A stretch of 64,000 bases of DNA from Alphaproteobacteria bacterium Ga0077535 (GTDB taxonomy: Bacteria > Pseudomonadota > Alphaproteobacteria > Caulobacterales > Aquidulcibacteraceae), in contig LNEK01000044.1 of the NCBI GenBank assembly GCA_001464425.1, forward strand, positions 67,001 through 131,000. The letters run 5' to 3'. This document shows, one piece after another, positions 16,754 through 25,617 of this stretch. The translations under genes were made by a program, and so were the position numbers. The notes under the pieces were generated by a model. That model saw nothing but the letters and a program-made list of their open reading frames with translations, did not search any database and was not told the origin of the DNA. The number at the start of each line of letters is the position of its first letter. Within the stretch, counting starts at the first letter, position 1.

Positions 16754-18095
16754 TTGCAGCTGGCGCTTCGGCGGCTGGAGTCGCAGGCGCTTCGCGGTTA
16801 CGTACGAAGTCCGGCACCCAGCCTTCGGGTGGCCCGCCGGGGGAGGCGGGGAGGCGGCCAGCTGCAATCTCGTGCGCCTTCCACACCATCGCGTTGTGTA
16901 CGCGAGTCCAGCCTGATGGGTGGGTGTAGAACAGCATTTCCTCGATCGGCGACGGCTGCATCTTGCGATATTCGCTGAGCAGGATCGCGGCTTCGGCGAA
17001 GCCATCTGGCTCGCGCGCGGCGTTGAGACCGAACATGTCAGCCTGCAACTCGTTGAAGCGCGTCAGGTAGCGGTCCATCGGGCCGGTGAGGATGCCGACA
17101 ACCGCCAATATCGCGACGATAAGCGGCAAACCGGCAGGATCGGCGATGTCGCGGATGCCCCAGCGTTCGTTCTTGGCCAGCCCGCGAAACAGGAAGTGCA
17201 CCGCGGCGAAGCTGAACAAAATCACGATCGAAGAGAGCAGCAAGCCAGAGACGTTGTGGCGCAAGACGTAATGGCCGATTTCGTGCGCCATCACGGCGCG
17301 CACAGCTTCCGGGCTGCCGCGTTCGAGCAGCGTGTCGGCGAGTGAGATCCGCGTTGTGGGGCCGAAGCCGGAGACGTTGGCGCTGATCGAGTTGGTCTGG
17401 CGTGAGCGGTCATAGACCATGACGTCCGTCGCCGGCACGCCGTTGGCTTGCGCCATAGCGATGATCTCATCGCGCAGCTCACTCTGCTCCATCGGCGTGT
17501 AGGTGTTGAACATCGGCGCGATGAACACGGGAAACAGCATGCTCATCACCGCAGCGAAAGCGATGGTGACGACAGAGCCCCAAATCCACCAGGTATTACG
17601 CGCGGCGCGCACGATGAGATAAAGCACCGTCAGGAAGAGCGAGCCGACGATCAGGCCGATGCCGAGCCCTTGGCCTTGCTCGATCAGCCATTGCGGCAAG
17701 GTTTGTGTTGAGAGGTCGTAGCGATGCTCGCGGACAAAACCGACATAATAGGAGAACGGGAACGTCAGCAGCGAAGACACAAGGATGTAGAAGAAGGACG
17801 TGCCAAAGGCGACGAGAGGAAACCATTTCACGGTCTTTTCAAGCCAGCTGCGCACGCCGCGCGCCCACCCGAGCACCAAGAACAAGCCCGCAACCAGCAC
17901 CGAGACGATAATGCTGGCGTACTCGACGATGTAGCCGCCTTCGAAGTACGCGTCGGAGCGCGCGGTGGCTTCTTCGCCCATGGTTGCAAGCCAAGCGTGC
18001 GTCGCGAGTTCGGGATCGAAAGGTAGGGTGGCGGCAGCGGCGGGCGCCGCACATGCGAGCGCCACCGCAGCGGCGGCAAATCCAGTTAGACGCAT
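16710..18095 (-). CDS. M48 family zinc metallopeptidase (Ste24/CAAX protease type)
   Basis: 461-residue integral-membrane protease. A cleavable-looking N-terminal segment (MRLTGFAAAAVALACAAPAA) precedes several transmembrane helices, the M48 N-terminal region (VREHRYDLSTQTLPQWL), and the catalytic HEIGHY motif with the third ligand in NELQADMFG. NSISANVSGFGPTTRISLADTLL is the Ste24-like region just before the active site. The start at 18095 is preferred over the ATG at 18101 because GGGGG sits 7 nt upstream. An Ala/Pro-rich tail ends the protein. It probably serves membrane-protein quality control; prenyl-protein processing is not expected in bacteria. Confidence 0.9.
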   Translation of the reverse strand: MRLTGFAAAAVALACAAPAAAATLPFDPELATHAWLATMGEEATARSDAYFEGGYIVEYASIIVSVLVAGLFLVLGWARGVRSWLEKTVKWFPLVAFGTSFFYILVSSLLTFPFSYYVGFVREHRYDLSTQTLPQWLIEQGQGLGIGLIVGSLFLTVLYLIVRAARNTWWIWGSVVTIAFAAVMSMLFPVFIAPMFNTYTPMEQSELRDEIIAMAQANGVPATDVMVYDRSRQTNSISANVSGFGPTTRISLADTLLERGSPEAVRAVMAHEIGHYVLRHNVSGLLLSSIVILFSFAAVHFLFRGLAKNERWGIRDIADPAGLPLIVAILAVVGILTGPMDRYLTRFNELQADMFGLNAAREPDGFAEAAILLSEYRKMQPSPIEEMLFYTHPSGWTRVHNAMVWKAHEIAAGRLPASPGGPPEGWVPDFVRNREAPATPAAEAPAATTPAPEPSPAAPSN

Positions 18096-18195
18096 TCTCA
18101 TTCCCCCGAGAAATTGACTGGCGGAACACTGCCGCCTGACACAGATGAGATGCAAGGGGACGCGCGTCGGGCGCGATCCATTGGGAGACGAACGG

Positions 18196-19071
18196 ATGCG
18201 TTTGGACACGCCGGAAGGCAATTTTCCGCCCACGCGCCGCACCATGGCGGCTTCGCTCTTCTTCGCTGGGTACGCGACGGCGGCGCTGTCATCGTGCGCC
18301 AGCCCTGTGACCACACCGAGTGACGAGCTGATCACCGAGGATGTGACCTTCACCGGGCATGGCGGCTATGCGCTGCCCGCTTACGTTGCACGCCCGGCCG
18401 CGCGCGGCCGCAAAGGCTCGATCATCGTCGTCAACGAGATTTTCGGCATCCACGATTACATCAAGGATGTCTGCCGCCGCTTCGCGCGCGAAGGCTATGT
18501 CGCGATCGCGCCGGATTATTTCGACCGCGCTGGCGATCCGGCGCCAATGACCGATTTCGCGCAAATCCGCGAAATCGTCGCCACCGCAAACCACACGCAA
18601 GTTATGGGCGATACGGCGGGCGCTGTGGCGTGGCTGCGTGCGCAGAGTTTCACCGATGGCGATATCGGCATCACCGGTTTCTGCTGGGGCGGCACGGTAG
18701 TTTGGATGGCGGCGGCGCAACTGCCGCACGTGAAAGCGGGTGTGGCTTGGTACGGGCGCGTCGTGCGGCCTGCGGCGGGCTCATGGGGCTCGGAGGAGGA
18801 GCGGCCGTGGCCCTATGATGTGGCGGCGCAAATTCGCGCGCCGGTGCTTGGGCTTTATGCCGAGAACGATACCGGCATTCCGCTTGAAGGCGTCGAGAAC
18901 ATGCGCGCTGGCCTGATGGCGGCGGATAATCCGACGGGCTCGGAGATCATCGTCTATCCCGGCGTGCAGCACGGTTTTCACGCCGATTATCGGCAGAGTT
19001 ACAATGCTGAAGCAGCCGCCGACGGCTGGGCGCGCGCGCTAGCGTGGTTCAGGCGGCATGGGGTGGCTTAG
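18196..19071 (+). CDS. Dienelactone hydrolase family protein, exported
   Basis: 291-residue alpha/beta hydrolase. The nucleophile is Cys163 in GFCWGG; the Asp is in YAENDTGIP and the His in GVQHGFHADY. That Cys-Asp-His set defines dienelactone hydrolases. A signal-like N-terminus with PTRRTMAASLFFAGYATAAL and a lipobox-like LSSC suggests export, possibly by Tat and lipid-anchored. The ATG at 18196 follows GGGAGA with good spacing; the frame could be extended upstream but that would run toward the divergent M48 promoter. No aromatic-ring degradation genes are near, so the natural ester or lactone is unknown. Confidence 0.85.
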   Translation: MRLDTPEGNFPPTRRTMAASLFFAGYATAALSSCASPVTTPSDELITEDVTFTGHGGYALPAYVARPAARGRKGSIIVVNEIFGIHDYIKDVCRRFAREGYVAIAPDYFDRAGDPAPMTDFAQIREIVATANHTQVMGDTAGAVAWLRAQSFTDGDIGITGFCWGGTVVWMAAAQLPHVKAGVAWYGRVVRPAAGSWGSEEERPWPYDVAAQIRAPVLGLYAENDTGIPLEGVENMRAGLMAADNPTGSEIIVYPGVQHGFHADYRQSYNAEAAADGWARALAWFRRHGVA

Positions 19072-19084
19072 GAGCCGCTGAGTG

Positions 19085-19306
19085 ATGAACGGAATGGGCG
19101 TTTCCGATAACACCCTCATTGGTCTAGCTGCGATTATTGGGCTTGCGGCAACGTTTCTGCTCCTTGGTGTGCGTGTGTGGACGGGCGACGACTACGAGCA
19201 GTTGGGCCCGATCGTAAAAATAGAGAACTTCTGGCTTTGGCTTGCGGTTGTTGTGATCGCAAGCGCAGCTGGGGGATTTGCGGTATTTCTGCTCGTGACG
19301 AGCTAG
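19085..19306 (+). CDS. Small two-helix membrane protein, unknown function
   Basis: 73-residue protein with two predicted membrane helices: LIGLAAIIGLAATFLLLGV near residues 11-29 and LWLAVVVIASAAGGFAVFLL near 51-70, joined by an acidic loop (RVWTGDDYEQLG). It starts 13 bp after the dienelactone hydrolase stop, so it may be co-transcribed. No family is recognised. A GTG one codon upstream is an alternative start. Confidence 0.6.
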   Translation: MNGMGVSDNTLIGLAAIIGLAATFLLLGVRVWTGDDYEQLGPIVKIENFWLWLAVVVIASAAGGFAVFLLVTS

Positions 19307-19360
19307 TTTGAGTTTTTACTCATGCGCTCTTCTTCGTGTCTAAGGTGCACATCGAAGGGT

Positions 19361-19376
19361 GCCGGCTGAAGCCGGC
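19361..19376. repeat. Short REP-like palindrome
   Basis: Perfect GCCGGC-TGAA-GCCGGC hairpin in the 158-bp gap before the aldo/keto reductase. Similar GCCGGCTTCAGCCGGC palindromes are common dispersed intergenic elements in GC-rich bacteria. The rest of the gap shows nothing I can name. Confidence 0.4.
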
Positions 19377-19464
19377 GGTCCGTCGGCGAATAATTGTTTG
19401 AGTCTGCTCCCCAAGCGGCGCCGGCGTTCTTATGTTGCGCGCTTCCACTGAAGGACGATCCCCC

Positions 19465-20523
19465 ATGCGCTATCGCAAACTTGGCCGTACCGGCCTTGCC
19501 GTTTCTGAAATCTGCCTCGGCACCATGACGTTTGGGGGCGATGGCTTTTGGAAGGTCATCGGCGCGTTGGAGCAAGACGCATCGACCAAGCTGGTGAAGA
19601 CCGCGTTCGATAAGGGCGTCACTTTCATCGATACGGCGAACGTCTATTCCAACGGCTTGTCGGAGAAGGTGCTCGGGCAGGCGATCAAGGATTTGCCGCG
19701 CGATGAATTGGTGATCGCGACGAAATTGTTCGGCCGCATGAACGCTTACGGCGGCGATCAAACGCCGGAGGCGGAGCGGCGTTCGAAGAACACCAATCTC
19801 TGGGGCCTCTCGCGCAAGCATGTGTTCGACACGATCGATGCGAGCTTGGAGCGGCTCGATCTCGATTATGTCGATCTCTACCAAGTGCACTCGTTCGATC
19901 CGGCGACGCCGCTGGAAGAGACGCTTGAAGCGCTCGATGAAGTCGTGCGGTCGGGCAGGGCGCGTTATATCGGCCTTTGCAATTATGCGGCGTGGCAGAT
20001 TGCGAAAGCGATCGGGATTTCGGAACGGAGCGGGCTGGCGCGCTTTGAGTCGCTGCAGATGTACTATTCGATAGCCGGACGCGATCTTGAGCGTGAAGTC
20101 GTGCCGCTGGCGAAGGATCAAGAGCTGGCGATTCTGCCGTGGAGCCCGCTCGCGGGTGGCTTTCTCTCTGGTAAATTCACCCGCAACGGCGCGGGCGAAG
20201 GCCGCCGCGCGACGTTCGACTTCCCGCCGGTCGATAAAGAGAAGGCTTACGACATTATCGATGTGATGAAGGAGATCGGCGACGCACGCGGAGTGTCAGT
20301 GGCGCAGATCGCGCTGTCGTGGCTGCTGCATCAAAAGCACGTCACCAGCGTCATCATCGGTGCGAAGACGGAAGCGCAGCTCAATGACAATCTCGCCGCG
20401 ACGGGTGTTGAGCTATCGAGCGCTGATTTGAAGCGCTTGGATGATGTCTCGAAGCTGAAGCCGGAATATCCAGGCTGGATGCTCGAGCGCCAGGGCGCGG
20501 ACCGCACTTCAGGCCTGAGCTAG
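19465..20523 (+). CDS. Aldo/keto reductase
   Basis: 352-residue NADPH-dependent carbonyl reductase with a (beta/alpha)8 barrel. It starts MRYRKLGRTGLAVSEICLG. The catalytic tetrad is in place: Asp and Tyr in FIDTANVYSNG, Lys in IATKLFG, His in YQVHSFDP. The NADPH-binding loop is SVIIGAKTEAQLNDNL near residues 295-310. The length fits the AKR11/YajO-like group. Substrate cannot be read from sequence. It stands alone, followed by a terminator belonging to the convergent gene. Confidence 0.92.
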   Translation: MRYRKLGRTGLAVSEICLGTMTFGGDGFWKVIGALEQDASTKLVKTAFDKGVTFIDTANVYSNGLSEKVLGQAIKDLPRDELVIATKLFGRMNAYGGDQTPEAERRSKNTNLWGLSRKHVFDTIDASLERLDLDYVDLYQVHSFDPATPLEETLEALDEVVRSGRARYIGLCNYAAWQIAKAIGISERSGLARFESLQMYYSIAGRDLEREVVPLAKDQELAILPWSPLAGGFLSGKFTRNGAGEGRRATFDFPPVDKEKAYDIIDVMKEIGDARGVSVAQIALSWLLHQKHVTSVIIGAKTEAQLNDNLAATGVELSSADLKRLDDVSKLKPEYPGWMLERQGADRTSGLS

Positions 20524-20535
20524 CGCAAAAGAAAA

Positions 20536-20564
20536 GCGGCGGCGCTCTTGTCCAGCGCCGCCGC
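20536..20564 (-). terminator. Rho-independent terminator of the PPC-repeat gene
   Basis: Perfect 11-bp GC stem (GCGGCGGCGCT, 7-nt loop, AGCGCCGCCGC) followed on the minus strand by CTTTTCTTTT. It lies 26 nt past the stop of the minus-strand PPC gene and is the clearest intrinsic terminator in the window. Its other face may also stop the aldo/keto reductase transcript. Confidence 0.8.
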
Positions 20565-20589
20565 CCGCATGCATCCCCCGGCGTTCTGC

Positions 20590-22764
20590 CTACTGACGCA
20601 CGATCTCAACTTGATAGTCGCCGGTCGAGCCGCCAAGGCCGCTCGCCTGGATGTAGAATTCGCCGCCCGTTTCTGAGCTGTAGCGAACGCGCGCATCGAA
20701 GCCCGGGCCGCTATCATCGTCAGTGGTGACGCTTTGACCTTCGGTGTTGAGGATCGACACGAAGGGATCGGTGAGCGCGTTGTCGCCGTGGCCGCGCACG
20801 TCGATGACATAGCGGACGTTGGCTTCAAGGGTGACGCGATAGGTATCGAGATCGCCCGGCATTTCGATGCGGCTGATGCGGCTATCGGCGTTCGGATCAA
20901 GGGTTTCGTCTGTGTAGACGTTGCCCGGGACGTCAGTGTCGTTGATGCGCAGCCAGTATTGGCCGGCGCTCGCGGAACCGTAAGACGACACGCCGACGAA
21001 GTAGCTGCCGCCGGTTGGTGAAGCGAAGTTCAGATAAGCGTTGAGGCCCGTGCCGCCGTCGTCATCCGCAGCGATTTGCGTGCCCTGCGCGTCGTAGAGC
21101 GTGAGGTAGGGGTCAGCCAGCGGCGTATCGCCGGCGCCATCGAGCATGATGCGATAAGAGCGGCCTTCGATCAGCTCGACGTAGAACCAATCAACGTCTT
21201 CCGGCGTGCCGAGCTGGCTCTGACGGCCTTCACCGCTCGGCGCGATATAGTCGGCATTGTCGATGCTCTGGCCAATTTCGCCAGGGATCACGCCGACGAC
21301 ATAGCGGCCTTCTGCTTCTTCAACGAAGCCGCGGACTTCGATGTAGTGCGCGCCTGTCGTCGCAGCTTGGTATTCGAGGAACGCGTTGAGCTCTTCGCCG
21401 CCGTCATCGTCGCGTGCGAGTTCTGCGCCATCCGGTCCGTAGAGAATGACGTAGGGGTCGCCGAGCGCGTCTGGGGTTTGCGTGCTGTCGACGCTGATGC
21501 GCAGCGTTTGGCCCTCGGTCATGTCGATGCGGTACCAATCGCGATCGCCGGCTGGTGAGAGCTGCCCTTCGCGATAATCGCCATCAGCGCTGAGGCTGGC
21601 GTCGGTCGAGGCGTCGGCCGGGATCTCGCCGCGTTGGGCGCCGAGCGTGTAGCCGCCGGTTTCTTCTTCGCCGAAGCCGCGCGCTTCGACGAAATAGTTG
21701 CCAGTCGTCGCGGCGGTGAACTCCAGATACGAGTTGAGGCCTTCGCCGCCATCGTCATCGAGTGCGATTTCGGCGCCGCTGGCGTCGTACAGCTTGATCA
21801 TCGGGTCGCCGAGCGGCGAGTCGCCGCTGCTGACCAGGGTGAAGCGATAGGATTCGCCCTCGGTGAGGCGCACGCGATACCAATCGGTGTCGGTCGGGAA
21901 GTCGAGATTGCCATTGACGCTGCCGCCGAGAGAGATGCGGCCGCGCGTCGAGCGATTGGCGCCGATTGCGTCGGTCGGCATGCGTTCGGCCGTGACGTTG
22001 AGCGCGTAGGTCCCGGTGTAGGCGTCGGCGTAGCCGCGGGCTTCGATGAACACGTCGCCATTGGCGCGCGGGATGTAATCGACCGCCGAGTTCAGGCTTT
22101 CACCGTCATCGTCGTTCATCGCCAGTTCGTTGCCTTCGGCATCGAGCACGCGGACCATCGGGTCGCCGAGCGGCGAAGCGCCGGCGCCGGCGAGCGTGAT
22201 GCGATAGCGCTGGCCGGTGCGGGTTGTGAGGCGATACCAATCGACGTCGCCTTCATATTCGATGTTGCCGTTCGTGGCGCGGCCGGCATTGGCGCGGGCG
22301 CGCGTGTCCGTGCCGTTGCCGGCGTCGTCGGCGGGCAGGGGCGCTGAAGTGGCGCTGAGACGATAGCGGCCAGTGGCGGCCTCGCTGAAGCCGCGCGCTT
22401 CAACGAAAACTTCGCCGGATTGCGCCGGCGCGAACGTCACAGCCGAGTTGAGACCGTTGGCGTCGTCGTTGAAGGCGAGCTGATTGGTCTCGCCGTCATA
22501 GATCGCAATCATCGGGTCGAGCGCTTGGCCATCGGCGCCGGGCAGGCCATCGAGCGTGAAGCTGTAGCGTTGGCCTTGCTCGACGCGCATCCGGTACCAG
22601 TCAACGTCGCCGGCCGGATCGATGTCGGCTTCGATGGCCGCGCCGCTGAACGTCGCGGTGGTGGTCGCGTCGCCCGCTGCATCGGCGTCCTGCGCTGAAG
22701 CCGCCGGCGCAAAGCTCATGAGCAACGCAGCTGTCGCTACGCCGAACCACAATTTTCCCCGCAT
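20590..22764 (-). CDS. Secreted protein of six tandem PPC (pre-peptidase C-terminal) repeats
   Basis: 724 residues: a signal peptide (MRGKLWFGVATAALLMSFAP, cleavage after ASAQ), then six ~110-residue beta-sandwich repeats and nothing else. Each repeat carries GD-x-DWYR, then L-x-DP-x(3)-YD, then an acidic DDD-GG-x-LN turn, then FVEARGF-x(4)-TGxY. Repeats begin near residues 53, 175, 290, 402, 517 and 635; the last is most diverged (GDLDTYRV, DDDSGPGFD). PPC domains usually sit behind secreted peptidases and are removed or bind polymers, but no catalytic domain exists here. GGGGAG precedes the chosen ATG, and an in-frame ATG 23 codons upstream is rejected. Confidence 0.85.
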   Translation of the reverse strand: MRGKLWFGVATAALLMSFAPAASAQDADAAGDATTTATFSGAAIEADIDPAGDVDWYRMRVEQGQRYSFTLDGLPGADGQALDPMIAIYDGETNQLAFNDDANGLNSAVTFAPAQSGEVFVEARGFSEAATGRYRLSATSAPLPADDAGNGTDTRARANAGRATNGNIEYEGDVDWYRLTTRTGQRYRITLAGAGASPLGDPMVRVLDAEGNELAMNDDDGESLNSAVDYIPRANGDVFIEARGYADAYTGTYALNVTAERMPTDAIGANRSTRGRISLGGSVNGNLDFPTDTDWYRVRLTEGESYRFTLVSSGDSPLGDPMIKLYDASGAEIALDDDGGEGLNSYLEFTAATTGNYFVEARGFGEEETGGYTLGAQRGEIPADASTDASLSADGDYREGQLSPAGDRDWYRIDMTEGQTLRISVDSTQTPDALGDPYVILYGPDGAELARDDDGGEELNAFLEYQAATTGAHYIEVRGFVEEAEGRYVVGVIPGEIGQSIDNADYIAPSGEGRQSQLGTPEDVDWFYVELIEGRSYRIMLDGAGDTPLADPYLTLYDAQGTQIAADDDGGTGLNAYLNFASPTGGSYFVGVSSYGSASAGQYWLRINDTDVPGNVYTDETLDPNADSRISRIEMPGDLDTYRVTLEANVRYVIDVRGHGDNALTDPFVSILNTEGQSVTTDDDSGPGFDARVRYSSETGGEFYIQASGLGGSTGDYQVEIVRQ

Positions 22765-22942
22765 GATGATCTCCCCTCGAGTGCCGCAAATTCGCGGGGC
22801 CCTTTGACCACGACGAATAGCGCGCGTCGTCATGGTTAACGATCATTCATGTTCCAGGCAAAGCCGGATTGAGGCGTTTTGACGGTAACGCGCATCAACG
22901 CCGCAGGGCGCGCGGTAGCGGACGCATGGCTCGTGTGGAGAA

Positions 22943-23497
22943 CTAGACTTTGACGTCCACAGTTGGCGTCGGGCTTTGTGAGCCGCCGCCGGCCGAGACC
23001 AGCACCATCGCGGCGCGGAGCGTGCGATCGCCGAGCACATAACCGGCCTGCATGACCTCTAGCACTGTGCCGACGGGATGCTCGGACGGCGCCTGCGCGA
23101 CGGCTTGATGGACGTTCGGATTGAAGGCCTCGCCTTTGACGCCGACGCGCTTCAGGCCGTGGCGCCCGAACGTCTCCAGCATCGTGCGTTCGGTGAGTTC
23201 AAGGCCGGTGACGAGATTGCGGGTGGCTTCGTCGGCGGCGGTTTGAGGCGCAACTTCAAGGGCACGCGAGAGCGCGTCAGCGATGGGGAGCAGGTCACCG
23301 GCAAAGCGGTCGATAGCGTACGCGCGCGCTTCGCTGACTTGGCGCTCGGCGCGGCGGCGGGTGTTTTCGACTTCGGCCAAGGCGCGGAGCATGTCGTCGC
23401 GCGCTTTGCTCAATTCAGCTTCGAGCGCTGCCGTGTCCGGCGCAGCCGCTTCCGGTGCGTCTTGCGGTTTGGTTTCAGCGTTCGCTTCGTTCGTCAT
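22943..23497 (-). CDS. grpE: Nucleotide exchange factor GrpE
   Basis: 184-residue co-chaperone that releases ADP from DnaK. A charged, coiled-coil N-terminal half (LEAELSKARDDMLRALAEVENTRRR) precedes the signature beta domain NPNVHQAVAQ...VGTVLEVMQAGYVLGDRTLR. The C-terminal tail is Gly/Ser/Pro-rich. It lies 12 bp after hrcA on the same strand, forming an hrcA-grpE operon away from dnaK-dnaJ. The PPC-repeat gene follows on the same strand after a 178-bp gap. Confidence 0.96.
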   Translation of the reverse strand: MTNEANAETKPQDAPEAAAPDTAALEAELSKARDDMLRALAEVENTRRRAERQVSEARAYAIDRFAGDLLPIADALSRALEVAPQTAADEATRNLVTGLELTERTMLETFGRHGLKRVGVKGEAFNPNVHQAVAQAPSEHPVGTVLEVMQAGYVLGDRTLRAAMVLVSAGGGSQSPTPTVDVKV

Positions 23498-23509
23498 TCC
23501 GTCCCTCGT

Positions 23510-24589
23510 TCAACGTTCGCTATTACGGCCGTCGAGCACCTTGCCGACAACGCGCGCGGTATAGTCCACCACCGGGATCACCCGGGCGTAATTGAGCCGG
23601 GTCGGGCCGATCACACCGAGCGCCCCGACGACCTTCCGTTCGGCGTTCATATAGGGCGCGACGATCAAACTCGACCCCGACAATGAAAACAGCGGGTTTT
23701 CCGCGCCGATATAGACCCGAACCGTGTCCGCCGACTTGGCCAGATCGAGCACTTGGATGAGTTCCCGGGTCTTTTCCAGATCATCGAACAGCCGCCGCGC
23801 CCGTTCCAGGTCGGCGATGGCCTGCTGATCTTTCAGCAGATTTCCGCGACCACTTACGATCAGAGCGCGGCCGAGAGTAGGGTCTTCACCCGACCATTCC
23901 ACCAATCCGCTTTCCACCAGCTTCGCCGCGGCTTGATCGAGCGCGGCGCGGTCACGTTGCAACGCGTCCCCCGCGGCGGCGTGGGCCTCGGCCAGGGTTT
24001 TGCCTTTGAAGCGGGCGTTCAAATAGTTCGCAGCTTCCGCCAGCGCGCCAGGCGGCATGTCCGCTGGCGTATTGATGATGCGGTTTTCGACCTGGTTGTC
24101 CTCGAACACGAGCACGAGCAGCGCTTGGCCGGGGCCAATGCCGACGATCTCGGCGTGGCGCACCGGAGCGTCACGCTGCGGCGTCACCACAAGCCCGGCG
24201 CCGCCGGCTAGACCAGAGAGGAGGTCAGAGGCGGCGCCCATGACGTCTTGCGGGTTCGAACCTGCCTGCGCGATGCGCGCATCGATCTCGCGCTTCTCGT
24301 CCAGCGGCACGTCGCCGAGCTGCAGTAAGCTATCGACGAAGAAGCGCAGGCCAATGTGGGTGGGCCGGCGGCCGGCCATGGCGTGCGGCGCTTCGAGAAG
24401 CCCCAGCCCCGCAAGATCGGCCATGGTGTTGCGGATCGAGGCGGCGGAAAGCCCCATGCCGCCCAGTTTGGAAAGTGTTCGCGAGCCCACGGGCTCGCCG
24501 GTCGTCAGATAGGCTTCGACGATCTCGCGGAAAATTTCGCGGGCGCGCGCGTCGAGGCTCGTCAAATCGGGGGCGGGCGGTTCGGCCAT
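23510..24589 (-). CDS. hrcA: Heat-inducible transcription repressor HrcA
   Basis: 359-residue repressor. An N-terminal winged helix ([22 protein letters not shown], then [20 protein letters not shown]) precedes the GAF-like and dimerisation regions ([14 protein letters not shown]; the conserved [21 protein letters not shown] near the C-terminus; [24 protein letters not shown]). In other bacteria HrcA binds the CIRCE element TTAGCACTC-N9-GAGTGCTAA. I found no CIRCE upstream of hrcA, dnaK or dnaJ in this window, so its target here, often groESL in alphaproteobacteria, must be elsewhere. First gene of the hrcA-grpE operon. Confidence 0.97.
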   Translation of the reverse strand: MAEPPAPDLTSLDARAREIFREIVEAYLTTGEPVGSRTLSKLGGMGLSAASIRNTMADLAGLGLLEAPHAMAGRRPTHIGLRFFVDSLLQLGDVPLDEKREIDARIAQAGSNPQDVMGAASDLLSGLAGGAGLVVTPQRDAPVRHAEIVGIGPGQALLVLVFEDNQVENRIINTPADMPPGALAEAANYLNARFKGKTLAEAHAAAGDALQRDRAALDQAAAKLVESGLVEWSGEDPTLGRALIVSGRGNLLKDQQAIADLERARRLFDDLEKTRELIQVLDLAKSADTVRVYIGAENPLFSLSGSSLIVAPYMNAERKVVGALGVIGPTRLNYARVIPVVDYTARVVGKVLDGRNSER

Positions 24590-24690
24590 GGCGCTCTAGG
24601 TAGCGAACGGCTCTGCGCGCGCAAGCGCCCCGGGCCGCGGCGTGTTTCCCGCGACTTGATTTCGCCGTGTTCCGCCAAGAGGAGAGGGCC

Positions 24691-25560
24691 ATGCGTTGGG
24701 GAATTTTGAGCTTTCTTGCCGTCCTGTGCTTTGCCGCGCCGGCGGCGGCGCAAACGGCGATCACGCTGCGCGCCGATCCGGCGCCGATCGTGGATGCCGA
24801 GATCAATGGCCGGCCTGTGCGGCTGGAAGTGGATTTGCGCTTTCCACGCGGGTTGGCGCTCAGCGCCGTTGCTGCGCAACGGCTGCGCGTGCGGCAATTG
24901 CCATTTATGGCGATTGGCATTGGCATTGAGGGCAGTGAGTCTTCGCTGCGGGGTCGCCTCGCGCGGCCGCGCGTGATGTTCGAGGGCGAAGAATCGTCGC
25001 GGGCGTTCACGGGCGTCTTTGCGGCGCCGGTAACAACGCGCGGCGATGGCGTCATCGGGCCTGGCGCGCTGCCTTATGATGTCATCACTATCGAACTCAA
25101 TCCTGAGGCGACCGGCGCGCGCGATATCGTGCTGCCGCTGGAGGATGCCGACGACTGGACGGCAAGCGCCGAGGTCGGCGGGGAGCAAATTCAGGTGAAC
25201 TTCGACCTCGTCAGCAGCGCCAGTGTGTTTAACCGCACGGCCGCGCGCTTGTTCGATGCAGCGGGCGCGATCCCTGCGGCGGGGGAGCTGACTGAGAGGC
25301 CTTTGATCCTCGGCTTGCGAACGCTGATGCAGCCGGTGAGCACGGAACTCACGGTATTGGGCTTGCCGGTTGGCGCCGCTTTCGCGCGCACCAATGCGCC
25401 GCTGCTGGGCGCGCTGGAGGAGGACGCGGTTGTCGTTGCGGCCGATAGCGGCGAGGCGCCGCCGCCAATCGTGACGCTTGGCCGCTCGGCGTTGTTGCGC
25501 TGCGCCTACATCCGGGTCGATCGGCGCGCGCGCACAATGACGTTGCGCTGCGCCGTCTGA
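24691..25560 (+). CDS. Exported retropepsin-like protein lacking the catalytic Asp-Thr-Gly
   Basis: 289 residues with a signal peptide (MRWGILSFLAVLCFAAPAAA). The mature part reads like the aspartyl-protease-like fold of bacterial exported proteins: VDAEINGRPVRLEVDLRFP occupies the strand that normally carries D(T/S)G, then GDGVIGPGALPYDVITIEL matches the 'GxxG' flap end. The second half repeats the theme, with LGRSALLRCAYIRVDRRART at the end. The catalytic triplet is replaced by DLR, so peptidase activity is unlikely. GAGGAGAGG precedes the ATG. It lies between divergent hrcA and rph. The family assignment is by pattern only. Confidence 0.6.
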   Translation: MRWGILSFLAVLCFAAPAAAQTAITLRADPAPIVDAEINGRPVRLEVDLRFPRGLALSAVAAQRLRVRQLPFMAIGIGIEGSESSLRGRLARPRVMFEGEESSRAFTGVFAAPVTTRGDGVIGPGALPYDVITIELNPEATGARDIVLPLEDADDWTASAEVGGEQIQVNFDLVSSASVFNRTAARLFDAAGAIPAAGELTERPLILGLRTLMQPVSTELTVLGLPVGAAFARTNAPLLGALEEDAVVVAADSGEAPPPIVTLGRSALLRCAYIRVDRRARTMTLRCAV

Positions 25561-25617
25561 GCTTTACGTCGCCGCCGCTTTCGGCCAAGCAGCGCGATCA
25601 GTTTTCCAGGAGCTCCC

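Noticed and set aside
24241-24275. GGGTTCGAACCTG, resembling a tRNA T-arm
   Set aside because: It lies inside the conserved hrcA coding sequence, and no matching acceptor stem is nearby.
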